This document shows, one piece after another, positions 57,374 to 64,000 of a stretch of 64,000 nt of DNA (position 1 is its first letter; every line of letters begins with the position of its first letter). The notes beneath the pieces are model-generated. The model worked only from the letters and a program-made list of their open reading frames with translations. It was not told the DNA's origin and did not search any database. The stretch comes from Aurantiacibacter odishensis (GTDB lineage Bacteria > Pseudomonadota > Alphaproteobacteria > Sphingomonadales > Sphingomonadaceae). Both the position numbers and the translations under genes were made by a program. The DNA lies in assembly GCF_003605195.1 (NCBI RefSeq), contig NZ_QYOS01000023.1, forward strand, positions 186,001 to 250,000. Reading direction: 5' to 3'.

Positions 57374-58182
57374 CTCTCGGGCCGGAAGACAGGGCGCGCA
57401 TCGTCGAACTCGAAGGCGCAGCGAACTTCCGCGATTTCGGTGGCTATCCCGCAAGAGACGGCCGGAAAGTGCGGCGAGGCGTATTGTTCCGCTCCAACCG
57501 GCTGTCGCAACTGACAAAAGGTGACATCGCCGCGCTCGAAGCGGCGGGAATCGCCACCGTGTTCGACCTGCGCGCACCCCGCGAGCGGAAGGCCGACCCA
57601 ACCGCGTGGCAAGCCTCGCACCTCGCATTCCATACGTGGCCGCCAGGGCACAAGCGACGGCTTGTCGACATGGCGCGGGACTATCCGCAGGACGCGGGCG
57701 GCGCAGAAGCATTGATGCTGGATTTCTACGCCGAGCTTCCGCGCACGATGAGCCACGCCTTTTCCGGCATCATCCGGCACATCGCCAATGGCACCGCACC
57801 ATGCGTCATCCATTGTTCGGCAGGCAAGGACCGCACCGGCATGGCGGCGGCGCTGGTGCTGAGCGCGCTCGGCGTGCCACGCGATCTCGTGCTGGACGAC
57901 TACGCGATGACCGACAGGATCGTTGCCAGCGAGGACGACATGGCCCGCTCCCTGTTCACGGGCCGCGATGGCGGCGCGCGGGCGCAGGGGGCCATGCGCG
58001 ATGCGTTCCCGCCCGAAGCGATCGCTGTGATGCGATCGGCACGGCCCGCCTTCCTGGAAAGTGCATTCGCGGGGATCGACAGCGAGTACGGTTCGCTACC
58101 CGCTTATCTCGACGCCATTAGCATCGACGATGCCGTGCAGGCCGCGCTCCGGTCGCGGCTCCTCGAACCTATCCCCTCGTAA
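57370..58182 (+). CDS. tyrosine-protein phosphatase (MptpB/LipA-like)
   Basis: 270 residues. The P-loop HCSAGKDRTG has nucleophile C149 and R155; the Lys in this loop is typical of the MptpB class, which also shows phosphoinositide and Ser/Thr activity. The N-terminal GAANFRDFGGY and GVLFRSNRLSQL motifs support family Y_phosphatase3. No signal peptide is seen. Translation is coupled to the TetR gene by ATGA. A regulatory or metabolite-phosphatase role in the island is possible; the substrate is unknown. Confidence 0.9.
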   Translation: MTLGPEDRARIVELEGAANFRDFGGYPARDGRKVRRGVLFRSNRLSQLTKGDIAALEAAGIATVFDLRAPRERKADPTAWQASHLAFHTWPPGHKRRLVDMARDYPQDAGGAEALMLDFYAELPRTMSHAFSGIIRHIANGTAPCVIHCSAGKDRTGMAAALVLSALGVPRDLVLDDYAMTDRIVASEDDMARSLFTGRDGGARAQGAMRDAFPPEAIAVMRSARPAFLESAFAGIDSEYGSLPAYLDAISIDDAVQAALRSRLLEPIPS

Positions 58183-58195
58183 CGGAGTAAAGATC

Positions 58196-61224
<3,029 letters not shown>

Positions 61225-61232
<8 letters not shown>

Positions 61233-62088
61233 CTTTCAGACCCTCGACCTCGCAATCGACAATGGCCTGGCGGTGGCGACGTTCAACCGGCCGGACCAGA
61301 TGAACACGTTTAATCCGGCAATGATCAGGGACCTGCTCGCCCTGTTCGACCTGACCGATGCGGATGACGCCGTGCGCGCAGTGATCCTGACCGGCTCGGG
61401 CCGTGCGTTCTGCGCCGGGGCCGATCTCGGCAGCGGCGGCGACACCTTCGATTACGACAAGCGGACGGGCCGCGAGGACGTGGGCGGGCCGGACCGCGAC
61501 GGCGGCGGCATGGTGACGCTGCGCATCTTCCGCAGCCTGAAGCCGGTGATCGCCGCGTCCAACGGAGCGGCAGTCGGCATCGGGGCGACCATGCAGCTTC
61601 CCATGGATTGGCGCATGGCCGCCGAGGATTCGCGCTACGGCTTCGTGTTCTCCCGCCGCGGCGTGACACCGGAAGCCTGCTCCGGCTGGTTCCTGCCGCG
61701 GATCGTGGGAATGGCCAAGGCGCTCGACTGGACATTCTCGGGCCGCGTCTTCGGCGCTCAGGAAGCGCTGGATGCGGGTCTGATCCAGTCGCTCCACGCG
61801 TCCGACGCCCTGCTGGATGCCGCGAAGGAAAAGGCGCTGGAAATGACCTCCGCCTCCGCGCCCGTTTCGGTCGCGCTGGCCCGGCAACTCATGTGGCAGG
61901 GGCAGACGATGGCACACCCGATGGACATGCACCGCGTGGACAGCCGCGTCTTCGCCTCGCGCGGACGCTCCGCCGACGTGCGCGAAGGCATCGCCGCCTT
62001 CAGGGAGAAGCGCGAGGCGCAATATCCCGACACCGTATCCACCGCGATGCCCGACATGGGCTGGGCCGACGAACCGCCCTTCGCATGA
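61225..62088 (+). CDS. enoyl-CoA hydratase/isomerase family protein
   Basis: 287-residue crotonase. Oxyanion-hole segments are FCAGADLGSGG and NGAAVGIGATMQLPMD; an acidic residue sits in GVTPEACSGWFLPRIVG, the position of the second catalytic Glu. It is similar to the PEAxS subgroup of crotonases. The start is ATG 61225 with GGAGA 9 nt upstream. It overlaps the preceding gene by 8 bases; a longer start at 61210 would include its own ribosome site, so I rejected that. Confidence 0.92.
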
Positions 62089-62152
62089 CATCAGGTCGCA
62101 CCAGAACGCCTGCCCCCTTTCCATCTCTCGGGGCGCGCTGTTTCGGGCGAAA

Positions 62153-62180
62153 GGAGGCCGGGTCCGCCGATCCGGCCTCC
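62153..62180 (+). terminator. stem-loop, probable terminator after the enoyl-CoA hydratase gene
   Basis: A perfect 9-bp stem, GGAGGCCGG/CCGGCCTCC with a 10-nt loop, lies 64 nt past the stop. The downstream T-run is poor (ATTTCCCTCTT), so termination may be partial. Confidence 0.55.
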
Positions 62181-62209
62181 GACCATTTCCCTCTTCAGGA
62201 TAACGCAGC

Positions 62210-63487
62210 ATGACGCCAGTCGCAGAAACTCCGGCACGGGTACTTCCGGCAAAGGCCAGCATCGTCCTTGCCATGCTGCTGCTGGTCTACATTTTCAATT
62301 TCCTCGACCGCATGATGCTGTCGATCCTCGCGGCACCGATCCAGGCCGACCTCGGCCTGTCGGACAGCGAGATGGGCCTGCTCGGCGGCCTGGCCTTCGC
62401 CGTGCTCTATTCCACGCTGGCCGTCCCGCTTTCCGCTGTGGCGGACCGCACCAGTCGCAGCTGGGTCATCACCATCGCGCTGGTGTTCTGGAGCGCGTTC
62501 ACTGCGCTGTGCGGCATGGCGCAGAACTTCCTGCACATCTTCCTCGCCCGCGTCGGCGTGGGTGTGGGCGAGGCAGGCGGGGTTGCCCCCAGCTACGCCA
62601 TCATCGGCGATTATTTCCCACCGCGCCGCCGGGCGACGGCGCTGGCGATCTATTCGCTCGGCATTCCCATCGGCAGCGCCATTGGGGTGATGGGCGGCGG
62701 CTGGATCGCCTCGACGATCGACTGGCGCGTGGCCTTTTTCGTGATGGGTGGCCTCGGCATCCTGATCGCGCCTGTGTTCAAGCTGCTGGTGAAGGACGTG
62801 CCGAGGCCGGAAAGTGCCGGAGCGGGGTCGCACGGCGGGCAGTCGATCTGGTCGGTATTCCAGATCCTCGCGAAGAAGCCGTCGTTCTGGTTCATGGCCT
62901 TCGGCGCGGCGTTCAGTTCGATGCTCGGCTACGGCATCGGCTTCTGGAAGCCCAGCTTCCTGATCCGCAGTTTCGAGCTCGACCTGTGGGGCGCGGCGCT
63001 GTTCACCGGCGGCGTGCTGCTGATTGGCGGCGTGACGGGGATGCTAGCGGGCGGCGCGCTGGCAGACCGGCTGGGCAGCAACCGCAAGTGGTACCCGCGC
63101 CTGCCCGCCATCGCCTTCATCGTGGGCGCGCCGATTTATGCCGCCGGCGTGCTGACCGACAGCCTTGTCGCGGCCTTTCTGCTCTTCCTCATCCCGCAGG
63201 GCCTGAACTACGTCTGGTTCGGCCCAGTTTTGACAGCGGTGCAGCACCTGGTGGAACCGCGCGCGCGGGCAACCGCCTCGGCGATATTCCTGCTCATCAA
63301 CAACCTGATCGGCCTTGGCGGCGGTATCTACGCGTTGGGCCTCATCTCGGACGCCTATGCGCCGGTCTACGGCGATGAATCGCTGCGCATATCCATCCTC
63401 ACCGCCCTGCCGCTCTACATCGTGGCGGGTATCCTGATGCTGCTTGCCACCCGTAGCATCGCGAACGACTGGGTCGAGGAGAAATAG
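62210..63487 (+). CDS. MFS transporter, spinster-like
   Basis: 425-residue, 12-helix major facilitator protein. Early sequence FNFLDRMMLSILAAPIQADL and the loop 2-3 motif (AVADRTSRSW) place it in the spinster-like/ACS-related branch common in sphingomonads. VGVGEAGGVAPSYAIIGDYF and PPRRRATALAIY are typical. It probably imports or exports a hydrophobic acid or other organic substrate of the adjacent pathway, by location only. ATG 62210 follows the stem-loop after the hydratase, so it may be a separate unit. Confidence 0.93.
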   Translation: MTPVAETPARVLPAKASIVLAMLLLVYIFNFLDRMMLSILAAPIQADLGLSDSEMGLLGGLAFAVLYSTLAVPLSAVADRTSRSWVITIALVFWSAFTALCGMAQNFLHIFLARVGVGVGEAGGVAPSYAIIGDYFPPRRRATALAIYSLGIPIGSAIGVMGGGWIASTIDWRVAFFVMGGLGILIAPVFKLLVKDVPRPESAGAGSHGGQSIWSVFQILAKKPSFWFMAFGAAFSSMLGYGIGFWKPSFLIRSFELDLWGAALFTGGVLLIGGVTGMLAGGALADRLGSNRKWYPRLPAIAFIVGAPIYAAGVLTDSLVAAFLLFLIPQGLNYVWFGPVLTAVQHLVEPRARATASAIFLLINNLIGLGGGIYALGLISDAYAPVYGDESLRISILTALPLYIVAGILMLLATRSIANDWVEEK

Positions 63488-63599
63488 CGCCTGCCCAGTA
63501 TGACGGGGACCATCGGGGGCATTGAAGGGCGCGGCGCTTTCGGGCTAAGGGCGCGGAAGGTTTCGACTTAACCCCACGCGCAAGGACTTTCATCGCACC

Positions 63600-64000
63600 A
63601 TGGCACGCACTTCCCCGCTCGACGGCAAGCTGGTTACCCTGATCGGCGGCAACGGATTTATCGGCAGCCACGTGGCGCAGGACCTGCTGGAGCGCGGGGC
63701 GCGCGTGCGCATCGCCGCGCGGGAGCCGGAAAAGGCTTTCAAGCTGAAGCCGCTGGCGAACCTCGGCCAGCTTCAGTTCGCGCGCTGCAACGCACTGGAC
63801 AAGCGCAGCATCGAGGCCTGCGTGAAAGGCTCCGACGCGGTGGTCTACCTGATCGGCGCGTTCGACGGGAACCAGCAGGCGCTGCAAGCCGATGGTGCCG
63901 GCCATGCCGCGCGCGCGGCGAGCGAAACGGGCGCCACGAGCTTCGTCTACATCTCCGCCATTGGTGCCGATCCGGAAGCAGAAACCGGCTACTATCGCAC
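63600..64000 (+). CDS. NAD(P)H-binding protein, complex I NDUFA9-like (partial)
   Basis: The first 133 codons are in the window; the gene continues past the right edge. It begins with a Rossmann-type motif (LIGGNGFIGSHVAQ) in the atypical SDR/NDUFA9 style, then RVRIAAREPEKA and FVYISAIGADP, where the active-site region starts. Relatives assist complex I or quinone metabolism. ATG 63600 is preceded by GCAAGGACT. About 110 nt separate it from the MFS transporter. Confidence 0.85.
   Translation, partial: MARTSPLDGKLVTLIGGNGFIGSHVAQDLLERGARVRIAAREPEKAFKLKPLANLGQLQFARCNALDKRSIEACVKGSDAVVYLIGAFDGNQQALQADGAGHAARAASETGATSFVYISAIGADPEAETGYYR

Overview
This 64 kb window is GC-rich, tightly packed with protein genes, and most probably comes from a Sphingomonadales alphaproteobacterium (Erythrobacteraceae-like). 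That placement is an inference from gene families: a TonB-dependent receptor, a spinster-type MFS transporter, several acyl-CoA dehydrogenases, an ShlB/FhaC plus beta-strand-repeat plus CHAT operon, and an NDUFA9-like protein. I saw no tRNA, rRNA, CRISPR array, insertion sequence or phage gene.

Layout. 0-3.4 kb holds housekeeping genes: a partial Tat-exported aminotransferase, a TauE/SafE permease, a mannose-6-phosphate isomerase and NADP-glutamate dehydrogenase. 3.5-23.4 kb is the most unusual part. On the plus strand are a CHASE2 adenylate/guanylate cyclase, a FecR-like exported protein, a pentaheme cytochrome c, a lipoprotein with two GlcG/HbpS-like domains, an outer-membrane beta-barrel-like protein and a 1431-residue decaheme cytochrome fused to LVIVD repeats. 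On the minus strand are an FAD oxidoreductase fused to two cyclic-nucleotide-binding domains and four [4Fe-4S] motifs, a His-containing membrane protein, an FHA-TM-decaheme protein and a CpdA-like phosphodiesterase. A CcmI-like TPR protein follows. Together these look like an electron route from cytoplasmic NAD(P)H across both membranes, with cAMP synthesis, sensing and breakdown encoded beside it. I consider this the candidate undescribed system. The physical route and the cAMP control are inferences.

23.5-34.3 kb is a translationally coupled two-partner-secretion operon: TpsB transporter, a 1978-residue Gly-rich TpsA-like exoprotein and a TPR-CHAT caspase-like protein. 34.3-42.7 kb holds a TesB thioesterase, a TonB receptor, an acyl-CoA synthetase, an MscS channel, a small membrane protein and a Ca2+/Na+ antiporter.

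42.7-62.1 kb is a catabolic island for an unidentified acyl-CoA substrate. It has a zinc alcohol dehydrogenase, five acyl-CoA dehydrogenases, a thiolase, a FadB/FadJ-type multifunctional enzyme, two SDRs, a phosphotransferase, a double-TetR regulator, a tyrosine phosphatase, a quinone oxidoreductase (apparently without a normal start codon), a nitronate monooxygenase, an unknown protein and an enoyl-CoA hydratase. A 17-bp motif recurs upstream of the acyl-CoA synthetase and fadB-like genes, with a weaker copy between the ADH and the first acyl-CoA dehydrogenase. An MFS transporter and a partial NDUFA9-like gene close the window.
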